The notes under the pieces: generated by a model
The model's database searches: none
What the model was told of the DNA's origin: nothing
What the model saw: only the letters and a program-made list of their open reading frames with translations
Source of the DNA: Tamarix chinensis
Lineage: Eukaryota > Streptophyta > Magnoliopsida > Caryophyllales > Tamaricaceae
Direction: 5' to 3'
NCBI GenBank assembly: GCA_030549775.1
Contig: CM060171.1
Coordinates: forward strand, 2,348,001 to 2,412,000
Length of the DNA stretch: 64,000 nt
Position numbers and translations under genes: made by a program
In this document: positions 35,140 to 47,880 of the stretch, one piece after another
Layout of the letters: the number at the start of each line of letters is the position of its first letter
Position numbering within the stretch: the first letter of the stretch is position 1

Positions 35140-35780
35140 GGGAACCCCACTATTATAGCCGGTGGACCGGAAATCAACACTCAGGGCAGAACGCCTCTGA
35201 CCACTATTATAGCCGGTGGACCGGAATCAACACCCAGGGTAGAACGCCTCTGGCCACTATTCTAACCGGTGGACCGGACTGGCCCCGACTTACATGGTGT
35301 TTCGCTGTAAGTACTTAGTATTTTTCCTGTGGATTACTTCATTCAGATTCATTCAACGCATTCTTTATTAGTCCATGTGAGCGCGGGAGCCCCACTATTA
35401 TAGCCGGTGGACCGGAAATAAACACACAGGGCAGAACGCCTCTGACCACTATTATAGCCGGTGGACCGGAATCAACACCCAGGGCAGAACGCCTCAGGCC
35501 ACTATTCTAACCGGTGGACCAGACTGGCCCCGACTCACATGGTGTTTCACTGTAAGTATTTAGTATTTTCCCTGTGGATTAACTTATTCGTTTGGGTCTG
35601 TCGAGCCGAGATCCCCCACTATTATAACCGGTGGACCGGATGTAAACACACAGGGCAGAACGCCTCTGACTACTATTATAGCCGGTGGACCGGAACGAAA
35701 CACACAGGGCAGAACGCCTCTGACCACTATTATAGCCGGTGGACCGGACTGGGCTCGGCTCAACATCTTTCGCTTTACGT
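35140..35780 (-). repeat. 54-bp tandem array with higher-order repeats
   Basis: Units of about 54 bp contain CACTATTATAGCCGGTGGAC followed by a CAGGGCAGAACGCCTCTG spacer. They are grouped in three blocks (35140-35290, 35390-35540, 35610-35760) separated by a repeated linker with ACATGGTGTTTC, so a higher-order period of roughly 240 bp exists. Because 54 is divisible by three, long spurious reading frames arise here. Confidence 0.9.
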
Positions 35781-36589
35781 GATTAATGTCTTATTCGTGT
35801 CTTATTAATTCACATCAAACCCTTGACATGCATGTCCTAGAGGGCCGTATCAACACAACATAATATCACACATGGAACATGTCATGCTCATATCATGGAA
35901 ACACACACGACGTACCTCAAATTCCATGTTGCGCTACACATGAGGCAGGTTATCCATAAATCATATAACACACTTTAGCATGGTATACACACAACAATCA
36001 ACACGTCACCTCACACATAACACAAGGCCATAGCTTCGTCCTTACTAAACACCCACAAGTAGAGGTAAGTAGAGACTTACCTGGATCCGAAGCTAGCTAA
36101 GCGAGATAAGAGGGAGAGAGATCACTAGCTCGTGGATCCAGAGAGGGCTTTCCTAGACCCGATAGAAATCGAAAACTAAATTAGAAACTATCCTATCAAT
36201 CAATAATCCACATATTCTAATTAAATAAACACAAACGACACAAATGATCTTTCTTAGAAAACGTGTCCAAAAATTAAAACTTAAAAGCATAGCTCTATTG
36301 AAATTAAGGTTAAAACTAAATCAAAACGGATTAATACAATTATCCTTTGGGACATTTCAACTTAATTTGGAAATCCCGAGAAAGAATAATCAATCATAAG
36401 GTAATTTATCGAAAATAACTTATTTGTTAGGTTTTACAACTAAATAGGTAACCCAACCATTTACATAGAACCAAATCCAAACCGATTAGGTTAAAATAGA
36501 ATTTAAATGGTTTAAAATCCAAGGATAGAATTCGATTAGATAAAATACACATAGCAAAATCAATTTTATAAAATCATCCCCAAAAATTA

Positions 36590-37640
36590 GGATTTTTAAT
36601 GCCTAAACCACAAATCGGCCAAATCACTTTGATTACCTCAAATTGATAGTTTTAAAACACAATTAAACTAATTTTAAATAAATCTAGACAATCAATTTCA
36701 ACAAAACGGTCTTCTGATAAATTAATTCCAGATGATCAATTTTCAAAATTAGGGTTTTAAAGCCCACGACATAAACTCACGTAATTCAAATCAATTAATC
36801 CTAATTAAAGGTATTTGAATACAATTAGGATCATTTCAACTACTTTTATAAATTTAATTTTAGAAAACAACTATACAAATAACCAATTTCATAATCTCAT
36901 TTAAAAATCTAGGGTTTTAAGCCCGAAAATATGATTCGGTAAAATTATATAAGTTTAATCAAATTGAATGTTTAGAAATGCAATTAAACACATTTTATAA
37001 CATATCAAATAATCAATTGCTCAAAACCGACAAAAGAAATGCACAATTTAGTACAATTAGGGTTTTTAAGCCCGGAACGCAAATCCGATCAATTCTTGCC
37101 AAAACATATCAATTGACGGTTCGGAAATGTAATTAAACATATTCTAATGTAATTTATATAGTCAATTAAATAAAATAACTCGATTACACAATCCAATTTA
37201 AACTCGCGGGAGTTTTGACCTAAAAATCCAATTTCGATCAATTACGCACAGTTTTCCCAAATCAACACTTCTAATATGAAATTAAATATATTTTAAACAA
37301 TATTATAAAATCAATTGAGCGAAACGGCTCAATTGTACGACCCAATTTCATTACACCCAAAATTTGACCTAGGAATCAAATTCCGATAAAACCTGCATAA
37401 ATTTCTCAAATTGACGGTTCCAAAATGAAATTGGATACATTTTAAAACATATCGTATAATCAATTTGTCTGAAATCGCAAAAACAAGCGGATCCAAAAAA
37501 TTTGGGCATAACCCAGCTAAAAATCCAATTTTTCCAAAATTCCAACACAACCACACAATTAACCTATCCAAATCAATTTTACAGCACATACATACACAAT
37601 CAAACAATCAATTTAGCATTTTATAAGGTAATTCATACCC
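36590..37640. repeat. ~150-bp degenerate tandem array
   Basis: The landmark AGGGTTTTAAGCCC or a variant recurs at about 36591, 36751, 36911, 37061, 37209, 37360 and 37501, with periods of 160, 160, 150, 148, 151 and 141 bp. Between landmarks, each unit has a CAATTGACGGTT-like segment and AAATTAAACATATTTTA-like sequence. The copies are well diverged. Confidence 0.82.
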
Positions 37641-40600
37641 AATTAATCCAAACAAGGGTTAGGATTTTTCGGAAATTATACCAAACAAAAAACCGACAAA
37701 TCGCGGCAAAGGAAGGCCGGGGAAGCTTCGTCGAAGGCCAAGGACTGCTCGCCGGTGATCAGCTGGGCTCGCCGGTGGCCGGGCGGTGGCGCGAGCTGCG
37801 TGGCCTGCTGCTGCTGCTGTCGCCGCCCGCTGTTGCTCTGCTGCGTTGGCTTCTGTCGCGCGACTTTAGCTACTGCTGCTGCGGCGGTCGGTTGCGGCTG
37901 CTGTGCGGGTCGGTGGCGGTCGGAGCTCGGCCGGCGGGGCGAAGCAAGGAGGGGCAAGGGAGGAGGTAAGGGAGGTCGGCTAGGGCTTCGGGTGCAGAAC
38001 AGGGGCGCACAGGAGAGGGGTCGGGGTAGGGAAGAGAGAAAGAAAAAGAAGAGAGGGGGGTCGAGCCGGTTGGGTTTTTTTTTACGAAAACAAGTATCAA
38101 ATAAAATATTAAAAGCTAAAAAATTAATATTGGAAGATTTTATCTAAAATTTATTAAATAAAAAAATTATTTCGAAACGATCTGAACACTTAAAATAAAT
38201 AAAAGAACTATATACAGAATTTCAGAAACATTTTCGAAAGAATTAACCAACGAACATAAAAATTTATATTTTTTACGAAAATACATTATAAGACCCCGAA
38301 AAATTATTTAAAAACATATACTAAAATATTTAAGTCAAATTCGAATAAACCAAGACTAATTTAAATAATTTCCGAAATCGGTTTTCCGTAAACCAAAAAG
38401 CATAAAACGAAAGGGAATTAATTCCAGAAAGAATTTCATAAATAAACTCCGAAAATCTTTTTAATTTAAAACTTTCCAAAAATATTAACGATTACCGAAA
38501 ACGAATAAATTTAAAGTCGGAAATATTTTCTACGGATAAAATTATTAAAATAAATTTAACTATTTAAATAGAAATTCTATAATTTAAATAATATATTTCG
38601 TCAACGAAATATAACTTCAAATCACACCGTTAACACATGACAAAGTTATAATCGAAAACAAGTCTAAAATATTAAAAATAAAAATATGAGAAACAACGGA
38701 AATACATATTTTTAACCGAGAATCAAATTCATAAGAATATAATAAAATCATTGTCGTGAACGAATTTGTCTAGAATGGTTCGCAACGACAATGATTAATT
38801 ACATTCAATTATGAATTCGAAATCGTTGATAAATCTATAAAATGAATCGAAATTAAAATAATTAATTGTTTACATCAAATTACGCTAATAAAATCATTAA
38901 ACTTAATAAATCTGAATTTTAAAAATACGGGGTATTACATTATTAAAACTACCAAAATACCCCTAGTTGGTTAAATTACCAAATTACCCCTCACATTTAT
39001 CATATTTACCATTTTACCCTTCTCCATTATTAAATTATCAAATTTCCCTTTAGTTATTTAAATTATTATATTTACCCTTCTCAATTATTATAATTACCAA
39101 TTTACTCCTTTTCAATTTTCACTTTTACCCCCTTGATTTATAAATTACTGTTTTACCCTTTTATCTTCAAATTTACCATTTTACCCCATAACTCTTAAAA
39201 ATTACCACATCGCCCCTTTACTTATAAAATTTCCATTTATCCTTAATTATGAAATTACTATCTTACCTCTTTTAATTTCCAAATTACCATTCTACCCGTT
39301 AATCACAAATTGTTATTTTACCTTTTAATTATAAAATTACAATTTTACCCTTTTATTACAACATTACCAAATTATCCTTTTATTACAATTTACCAAATTG
39401 CCAATTTTATTACAAAATTACCAAATTCCCCCTTTTATTACAAAATTACTAAATTGCCCCTCTTTATTACCAAATTACTATTTTACCCTTTATTTAGAGA
39501 ATTACAACTTTGCCCCCCTTACTTCCAAAATTACCACTTTCTCCTTTTATTAACAAATTTATCATATTACCCTTGCCTCCAAAATTACCATAATACCCCT
39601 TAGCACACCACTTATTAAATTATTATTATTACTACATAAAATATCAATATTAATGCATCCTCCACAACTTTTAAAGTTAATACAATAGTCATTAACACCC
39701 ATGTATAAATTAGGCCATATTCTTGTACAATGGACGTTAATAAAATCCCCTAATGCTCACAAAATATTAAACATGTATTAAATATCACCATAGCATATAA
39801 CAACATGGATAATAATGAACATTTTCCCTAACCACCAAGTTATTACCTTAAATATTATCCCCATACATATCAACAATCTATCATGCTTCCTTTTCATCAA
39901 TAAACACAATAACCACATATAATATGCTAAGCAACATATATCAAGCATAATACACATTAAAAATGCCTAATGTGCTAACATGCGTTAATCCATGCATTTA
40001 AGCGGGATTTAACGATTACCTTGGTTCCCGCCAAAAACAAACCTCACCGGTATTCCGGTTTAAGGTTTAAGATTCAATTATCAAAACCAACACCTAAAAA
40101 TAATATCAAGGTTTATTATGTTAGAAATCATAAAAATCAAGACATAAGGCTTTATGACAATTAATAGAATAATTAACTTAAAATATAATTATACCTTAAA
40201 ATTAATATTCAAATCAATAAAAGAAGGCAGCAGCTCAAACTACTCATGCAGCATGAGCTGCATGCAAAGAAAGAATAAAAAGAGGGCTCGAAGGTGGTGG
40301 AGATAGGGAAAATGGGTATTTTCGGGTTGGTGGTTTGGGGATAAGGAAAGGGCATTGTGGGGAAGGATTTGGGGTAAGGTAATGTCCAGAAGTGGAGAGG
40401 GGGTGTAAGTGGTGGTCGGGGAAGGGTTGATGGTGGCTAATGGTGGCGGAGGCAGCGGCAGCAAGGCTGCGAAATGAGGATTGGGGGTGGTAGAGGGGGT
40501 TGCAGGGAGAAATAAGGTGGCTCAAGTGGCAGCGGAAACGGCGGGACGGCGGCGGGACGAGGCGTTGCAGGGCTGTTGTCGATAAGGGGGGAAAGGAAGA

Positions 40601-43600
40601 GAAAAAAAGAAGGGAGGAGGAAGAATGGGCTGCGGGGTGGCTTGATGGAGGCTATGATGACTCAAAGGTGAGGTAGAGGGTGGCAGGAGGTGGCGCAGGT
40701 GGTGTTTGAGGCGACGAAAGTGGCGGAGAGGGGCGGCGAAATTAAAACAGAGATGGTGAGGGAAGGAGAAGAAAGGAAGGAAAAAGAGAGTGGGGTGCAT
40801 GGAGGGGCTCGGGGAAAAATGCCGAATGGGGTAGGAAGGGGAGGAGAAAAAGAATAAGGAGAGAGAATAGGCAATAGGTAGGATTGAGGGGTGGCGGTAG
40901 GGTGGCAGCAAAAATGATGATTGCAGGGAGAGGGAGAAGAAATGGTGATGGCAGGGAGTGGGGGAAAGGTCTCGGTATGGCAGGGAATGGTGGGAGAGAG
41001 AGGGGGGTTAGGGAGGTTAATAGGGGAGAGAGAGTTGCAGGGAGAGGGAGTTGCAGGTTGGCGGCGATAATCTCGCCGGTGCAAGGAAGAAGAAGAAGAA
41101 GAAGAAAAAAAGGTCGGGGCTGGGTAATGGCTGCTAAGCGTAGCAGCAGACCGGCTGAAGAAACAAACCGACTCGGTCGGGAGAGAAAGAAGAGAAGGGA
41201 GGAGGGGCGGCCGGCTCGTGCGAAGGCAGGAGAAAAGAGCTAGGCCGGGAAAGGAAAAAGGAAAGAAGGGAGGAGGGGAGAAGTGGGCCAGCGGCCCAGG
41301 CGCAGGAAGGGGGTGACTGGCACCCGAAGCAGGCCGGCCAACCGGCGGCCCGAGGAAGGAAAAAAAAAAGAAAAAGAAAGAAAAGGAAAAGAAGGAAAAA
41401 GGGAGAAAAGGGGAAAGGAAAATTATTTTAATTAAAATAATTTAATTTATAAATAATAAGGTGAAATATTTTTGGGTAATAAATTTATTTAATAATTTAA
41501 TTTAATATACTTAAAATAAAAGGGTTTAAAATAATAATTTAGTAAAATAATGGTTTGGGAAAATATTTAATAAAAAGGTCATGATAAAATAATACTATAT
41601 TTATTTTATTTTATTAAATATTGTTATCTAAATTTATATACTCAAAATGCACAAAATAATTAAATTAAAAGATTTAAAGGCTAATTTATCCAAAATAAAA
41701 TTTATTTATTAAAATATAAGCTTTTAAAAATTCGGGGCATTATACAACCAATTAGTCAATTTGGCTCAGCCAAACCTAGGGTTCCCTTGAACCGATCAAT
41801 TAATTTAGCAAAACCAGTCAATTAGTTATCCCAAATCATTCAATTGGCTTAAGGAAAAAACAACCAAGGTCACCATAGACCGATCGGTCGATCAATTTAA
41901 GCCAACCAATCGACTGTTCTAAGAACCAACTAATTGATTATTTTAAGAACCAGTCAATTGATTTGGCCTAACCAGTCGATTGATTTCCCCTTAGTCAGCA
42001 TAACAAACATTTTTCATGCAAATCGCCCTGAAAAATCTTACCGCGTCCAAACCAAAACATACTATAGCATCATGCCAATACTTTATAAGCTCATAAACTT
42101 AAATATGCTTCCTAATTAATCAAATTGACCCTATTTCTCTAAAAACATACATTTTTCGCAAGATTAACAAATAAATCAATATACATCAATCTAAAGTCAA
42201 ACTCTTATGCGAACCTATGAAATTAACTAGGTCACATTTTAGAAGTAAAAATGAATTACTTGATGTAAGCAAAAAATTTCCACAAATGGAAAAACTCAAC
42301 CTAGACGGTTTTCAACTTCCAAACTTTAAAATAAAAAGGTAAAGCTTTAGAATTCAATGACTAATTTCAAAAATGAGAATTCAAATTAGAAGGAAATAGG
42401 CTTACCAAACTCAAGAGAAAACATAGATAAATTATGCTATAAGAGAGACTCAACTTCCTCTTAAATCTAACCGTCCATTTCTTAAAGATAAAAAAATAAA
42501 CTAGAGAAAGGATCAGAAGAGTAGAAGGAACCCAAATTAATCTTGAAGTGGTGAGGAAGGAAAATATGTGCTAAAGAGTTGAAATACCTCAGAGGCTAAA
42601 GGAAAAGTAAGTAGAAGGGGTGATTAGGGCTATTTATAGCTAATGAATGAGTTTAAGAACGGGTGGGGCTATGCGCACGACAAAAACCAAGATTCTTAGA
42701 CTTTAACTTTCAGCTGAACGAATGGATTTTGTCAAAGATTGGCCAACTTCCCTCCCAAAGCTAAAATGGTGGTTTTTAAAGAATTCAGGTCCAATTCGCC
42801 TAGAAAATGTCAAACACAAGAGAGGCAATGAATGATCAGCATGGAAAGAAATCTCCCACCTGAGCAGAGATAGTCTGAGAATCGAAGCAACAATTCCAAA
42901 AGTGTGTAAATGGGAGAGGGGGGAGAAGATAAAGCTAAGGTGATGCTCTTCCTCCATTTTCTAAATAAAACCCTTAAATTAGTCCTGGCAGTAGCTAGGG
43001 CTAAATACATGATAAGAAGGGTTTAGAATCTCTAAAGAACAACTTGAAGTGGGATAATCAAGGTTCCATTTTGGTATAAGGATTTTTCCTAGAAAAATAA
43101 TGACATACCCCAAAAACCCTAATTTAGGAAGTTATGGCCGAATAGGGAATTATTAGGAAATTAATTAAAATAAACTACTTTTAGTGAAATAAAAGGGAAT
43201 TAATTAGGATAAATCAAGAAGGAATTTATAAGTGTGTAAATAGGAGGAATTGTGGTATTTTAAGCTAATTAAGGTTTTATTTTAGAAATTTATTAAATAC
43301 ATTAATTTATTTAAAATAGGAAGGATAAAATAGTTTCAAATTAATATAAAATTTATAAATAATTTAATTAGAGAAAATTAAAGTGTTTTGTTAATTAAAA
43401 TGGAATTTAAGAAAATTCTTCCAAAAATCCCTAAATTAACCTAAAAATAGAATTTAATTATTGTTTTGATAATTATATTTTATTAAATACCCTAAATTAC
43501 CCAAATTATACTAATTAAGCCAACCACTAATTTTCCTTCTTTTTCCTTTTTCCTTTTTCCTTTTTCCCTTTTCCCTTTTTCTCCCTCCTTTTTCCTTTTT

Positions 43601-44086
43601 CTTTCTTCCCCCTTCTCTTCCTTATTTTTTTTCCCGGCCTGGGCCGGCCTACTAGGCCCAACACCCCTCGCGGCCAGTCTCTCTCCCGCGCCCCTCCTTT
43701 CCCTTTTCTCCCGGCCGGTTTGGCCCGCCCCCTTTTCTTTCTTTCTTTTCTTTCCTGCTGGACCGCCGGTCCAGCCTCTCCCTCTTCTTCCTCGTGACGT
43801 CGTCATCTACCTCTCGCCACCTGCAACCGAAAATTTCGCCGGGAAGCTTAGCTTCAACGACACGCCATTTCCACCGGTCATTTCACCCTCTTCTCCTCGT
43901 TGTCTTCCCTGTGGACATGACCGATCAACTCAGTCTCTCTCCCCGCATGAAAACCTTCTTCTTTTTCGACAAATCATGGCCTGCAAATCGCAGACCATGT
44001 GCCGGCGAATCTCGCCGGACAACCTACCCTAACCCTAAGCCCCTAACCTCCCCCTCGAAGCTTGTCGTTTCCCGTCCCAATTTCCC

Positions 44087-44095
44087 TATAAATAG
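44087..44095 (+). promoter_or_regulatory. TATA box of long-LTR unit 43101-48543
   Basis: CCCTATAAATAGCCCTA lies 986 bp from the unit start, after a GC-rich region and before a GC-rich leader. It is a strong match to a plant TATA box. Confidence 0.6.
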
Positions 44096-44639
44096 CCCTA
44101 ACTACTGCCTTAATCGGGTTCGACAACTGGGAACCCAGGCAGAGCAAGCCGCGTGCTGCCCTGCCTTCAGACGGCCGTTTCTCCGCCGTCAGCCACCCCT
44201 ATCACCTACCCTTGCCGCCAAGATCCTCCCTGCACCTCCCTCTACACAACCAACCACCTTAGCTTCCCTGCCTTGCGCCGCACGTGCCGCCCTGGCCGTG
44301 CGAAAATTCCTCCCGAACATCGACCCTTTCGACCCCTGGCGCCACCTTCGTGCCGCCGGCGCCGCCTCCACCGCCACCTACTGCTCTGCCACTACACCCC
44401 AAATCAACCAGTGGTTCCTACTCTACCACCCTACACCTCCACTTTCCCCTACTTTCCTCTTCCCTAGCCTCCATCTCCATTTCCTCCTTTTCTCCCTTCC
44501 TTCACCGCCGCCGACGCGCCGCCGCCACCTTAGCCAAGTTGCCCCAAACTTCTTGGACAGCTGAACCCTAGACCCTAGATAATAAAATTGTAATAAATTT
44601 TAATACCATTGACCAATATTATTAATGATATGGTAATCA

Positions 44640-44820
44640 ACATTATTATTATTACTACTACCCTAATCCCTATTATTACTACCCCTATTATTATTCTTAA
44701 GAAATTCTAATTAATGGTATTAAGCAATACAAGACCCTAATAAGTTATTATTATTGTTAATATTGCTAGTATTATTATTATTATTATTATCATTATTGTT
44801 ATTATTATTATTATTAGTAC

Positions 44821-44857
<37 letters not shown>

Positions 44858-44966
44858 ATCACTATTATTACTATTATTATTATCATTGTTATTATTATTA
44901 CTATTAGTGTTATTATTGTTATTAATATTATTATTATCAGTATTACTCTCATTATTACTATTATTG

Positions 44967-45023
<57 letters not shown>

Positions 45024-45288
45024 CTATGTTTATTACTCTAACTATGAATGATGTTGTTATTATCTTTGTTAATATTATTATGGTAGTATTCTTACTATTA
45101 TTCGTATGATTAACATTATTATTATTATTATTATCCTTATCATCATTATTATTATTATCATTATCGTTACTATTACTATTACCATGGTTATGAGGTTGTT
45201 GTTAGTATTATTATTATTATTATTATTATTATCATTATTATTTTTATTATATTTATTATTTTTATTATAAACATTACTATTACGGTTC

Positions 45289-45337
<49 letters not shown>

Positions 45338-45362
45338 CCTTATTATTATTATTATTATTCTT

Positions 45363-45421
<59 letters not shown>

Positions 45422-45589
45422 TATTATCCTTGTTATTGTTTTGTTGTTGTTGTTGTTGTTGTTGTATTTAACGCATTTATTATTTTATCGATTATTACCA
45501 TCGTTATTATCTTTAAGATTATAATTTAATATTATTACCTTAGTATTTTTGTTATTCCTAGTATTGGAACAACTATTGTATTATTATTA

Positions 45590-45621
<32 letters not shown>

Positions 45622-45807
45622 GTAATTATTATTATGGTTATTGTTATTTTACTATCATTATCGCTATCATTACTATTATTATTACTGTGGTTAATACTAG
45701 TGTTATTATGTTTATCTTTCTAACTATTATTATTGTTGCTATTATCCCTATTAGTATTATTTCTAGTACTCTCACCATCATTTGTATTATTACTATTATT
45801 ATTGTTG

Positions 45808-45845
<38 letters not shown>

Positions 45846-45882
45846 GCTATTATTATTATTATTTTCATTACTACTACGCCTT

Positions 45883-45974
<92 letters not shown>

Positions 45975-46180
45975 GATATTATCATCTAAATGATTATGGT
46001 TGCATTATTATTTTATTATTATCGGTAATATTACTATCACTAATACTACTACGATTTCAATTATTACTATTATCATTATTATCATTATAGCCATTATTAT
46101 TATTATTATGAGTACTATTATTATAAGTAGTATTCTTATTATTGTTAGTATTATTAGTAATTATTATTAATAATATTGAA
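44640..46180. repeat. Large (ATT)n / (ACT)n / (GTT)n microsatellite block
   Basis: About 1.5 kb is dominated by ATT trinucleotides, with an ACT run at about 45883-45935 and a short GTT run at about 45441-45463. Long hydrophobic reading frames across it are artefacts of trinucleotide repetition. Confidence 0.95.
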
Positions 46181-46390
46181 ACCCTCACCCTAATACTCTG
46201 GATTTTTCTAAAACCTACTTTAATTAGTGATAACCCGTTTAAACTATCGTGAGAATAGTAATAACCCTACCCTTTATTTATAAACCCCTATTATTAATAT
46301 TAGCCTTAGTATTAGGCCATGATAGGGGTAAGATAGGAAAATTATGGTAATTCCGGTAGAGGGAGATTACTTAGCATTTCCCTCTTATAG

Positions 46391-46450
46391 GTGAACCGAA
46401 TCAAAGCTCAGGAGGCGTAGGAGGGTGCTCCAAGCGCGGCGCCGATTTAG
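46391..46450 (+). other. Putative 60-nt internal exon in long-LTR unit
   Basis: Bounded by CCCTCTTATAG (acceptor-like) and GTAAGGACG (donor-like). Counterparts with the same boundaries occur at 17250-17312 (+), 14644-14705 (-) and 55860-55920 (-). All contain an AGGAGGCGTAGGAG-like core or its decayed form. No RNA evidence is available. Confidence 0.45.
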
Positions 46451-47559
46451 GTAAGGACGTAACTAAGGCCGCCTGTGTGCATTACATGTTTTACTTGCCA
46501 TGGATGCCTCGTATGGTTTATATGCTGTATTATGTGTATGTTATATGTTCTACTGTATAGCGCAGCATGGAACCGAGGTACGTTCCCGTGCTCTTGTCTA
46601 TATGTACTAATATGGTATGGTACAAAGATGAGGTGGTGTGATGTGACATGCATGCTAGGTGTTTTGATGAGGAGTTGTGGAGTGGGGGCTTGAAAGAGAA
46701 AAATAAGCAACTAAGATAACCAAAGGGAAGTACATTAGTTAACATAGGTATGGACGACCTAAGGAATTCATAATTGTGAGATGATGAGGAAAAAGGGGGA
46801 ATTGAATAAAATGGAAGAGTGGGAGAAACTAAGGTTGCATGGGAAAACTAGGATTAGCATGGGAATGGTAGAGTTGGCATGGTGGAAATGATAGGGTTTG
46901 CATGGGGAGGTTAAGGTCCGCATGGGGGCGAACCTTACGTATGGAAGGTTACTTTGGGACGTAGGGAAGGTAATGGAAAGTTTGTTTGGGAGTTTGGAGT
47001 CTCGAGGTGAAAAATAGTACATGGGATAATATAAGGGTACATAGGGACCAACTAGGGTTTGGGAAGGAAACCCTAATTTGAGAAGGTGGAAAAAGAAAAA
47101 AATAATAATGAAAATAAATGAGGAGGAGTGAGGTATGAGGGAGAGTTGAGTCCGAGGGTCATGATTTGGGTTTCTAATGCGAGAAATGTGTTAAGTAAGA
47201 GAGTTACAAAGGGTGTTTAGTGGCCTAATATAAGCGTAGGAGATAGCTCGGTAACCTAAACCGAGTAAGGATATAGCTAAGGCTGAATGTGTGGCATGTA
47301 TCCTACGTGCCATGGATGTTCTATATGATTTATGTGTCGTGGTCTTAAATGCCATTATTCTAACTGTTTCATGTGTGGCATTGCTTGGAATCGGGTTGTG
47401 TGCATGTGCCCTCATTGGTATGTGATAGTACGCATATACCTACAGTTTTGATGTGATGTATTGAGATCTCTGGCCATGTATGACAAGGTGAAATGCCCTC
47501 GAATAAGATACATTAAAACACTAACGACTTACAGAGAAAGATGTTGAGCCGAACCCAGA

Positions 47560-47880
47560 CCGGTCCACCGGCTATAATAGTGGCAGGGTATCTTACCCTT
47601 GCGACCGTTCCACCGGCTATAATAGTGGCAGGGCATACGCCCTCGCGACCGTTCCACCGGCTATAACAGTGGGGGATTTCGTGCTCAACAAACCAAACAT
47701 AAAAGTGATAAGACATGGAAAGATACTAATATTTACAGTGGAATACCTTGTGAGTCGGGGCCAGACCAGTCCACCGGAAAATAATAGTGGCAGGGTATAT
47801 TACCCTCGCGACCGTTCCATCGGCTATAATAGTGGCAAGGCATAGCCCTCGCGACCGTTCCACCGGCTATAATAGGGGGG
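47560..47880 (+). repeat. Tandem array with CCGGTCCACCGG core
   Basis: Six units carry TCCACCGGCTATAATAGTGG or a close variant, followed by CAGGG and a CCCTCGCGACCG spacer. It is the same array as at 35140-35780 in the opposite orientation. Confidence 0.9.

Larger units (their letters stand above)
34383..38939 (-). mobile_element. Long-LTR unit (solo LTR), sense minus, nested in 32295-41744
   Basis: The left end is TGTAACACCCCCAAATTTC and the right end ACGGGGTATTACA. A perfect duplication TTATT (34378-34382 and 38940-38944) gives a length of 4557 bp. It is a diverged subfamily: the hairpin stem has a different sequence, a ~150-bp tandem array is unique to it, and the CCGG-cored array is the largest and most regular. 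A donor-like GTAAGTCTCT starts at 36080 and an acceptor-like CTTGTGCAG ends at 34728 (minus). No gag-pol. Confidence 0.93.
33925..39605. repeat. Minisatellite of about 25-35-bp units, interrupted
   Basis: Degenerate tandem units of the form AAATTACCAAATTACCCTTTT run from about 33925 to 34382 and resume from 38940 to 39605. The interruption is the nested unit 34383-38939, whose TTATT duplication lies in the array. Combined length is about 1.1 kb. Confidence 0.85.
32295..41744 (-). mobile_element. Long-LTR unit (solo LTR), sense minus, nested in 30629-48908
   Basis: The left end is TGTAACACCCCCAAAATTC. The right end reads GGGGCATTATA, where CA has become TA. A perfect 5-bp duplication CAACC (32290-32294 and 41745-41749) fixes the limits. 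Without its own insertion it is about 4.9 kb. Landmarks: hairpin 32395-32440, array 33050-33230, a minisatellite of TTACCAAATTACCC-like units, and a purine-rich/GC-rich region at 40260-41420. No gag-pol. Confidence 0.9.

Noticed and set aside
35461..35808. A 115-codon frame with repeated HTGQNASDHYYSRWTG peptides.
   Set aside because: Produced by a 54-bp tandem array whose unit is a multiple of three; no start or composition argues for translation.
37502..38147. Arginine/cysteine-rich frames of 130-155 codons.
   Set aside because: They lie in the GC-rich leader region of the long-LTR unit 34383-38939. The composition is explained by GCTGCTG and GGCGG words.
40240..41243. Proline-rich minus frames and a basic plus-strand frame of 119 codons.
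   Set aside because: They lie in the purine-rich tract of the long-LTR unit 32295-41744. Low complexity, no domain, not shared in frame with other copies.
43794..44571. Reading frames of 256, 104 and 95 codons on the plus strand.
   Set aside because: Same LTR zone as 15537-16444. Similarity between the two is at DNA level, the start codon is not shared, and the longest frame spans the TATA box.
44737..45993. Several hydrophobic frames of poly-Ile, poly-Leu or poly-Tyr type.
   Set aside because: Artefacts of trinucleotide microsatellites, which stay open in many frames.
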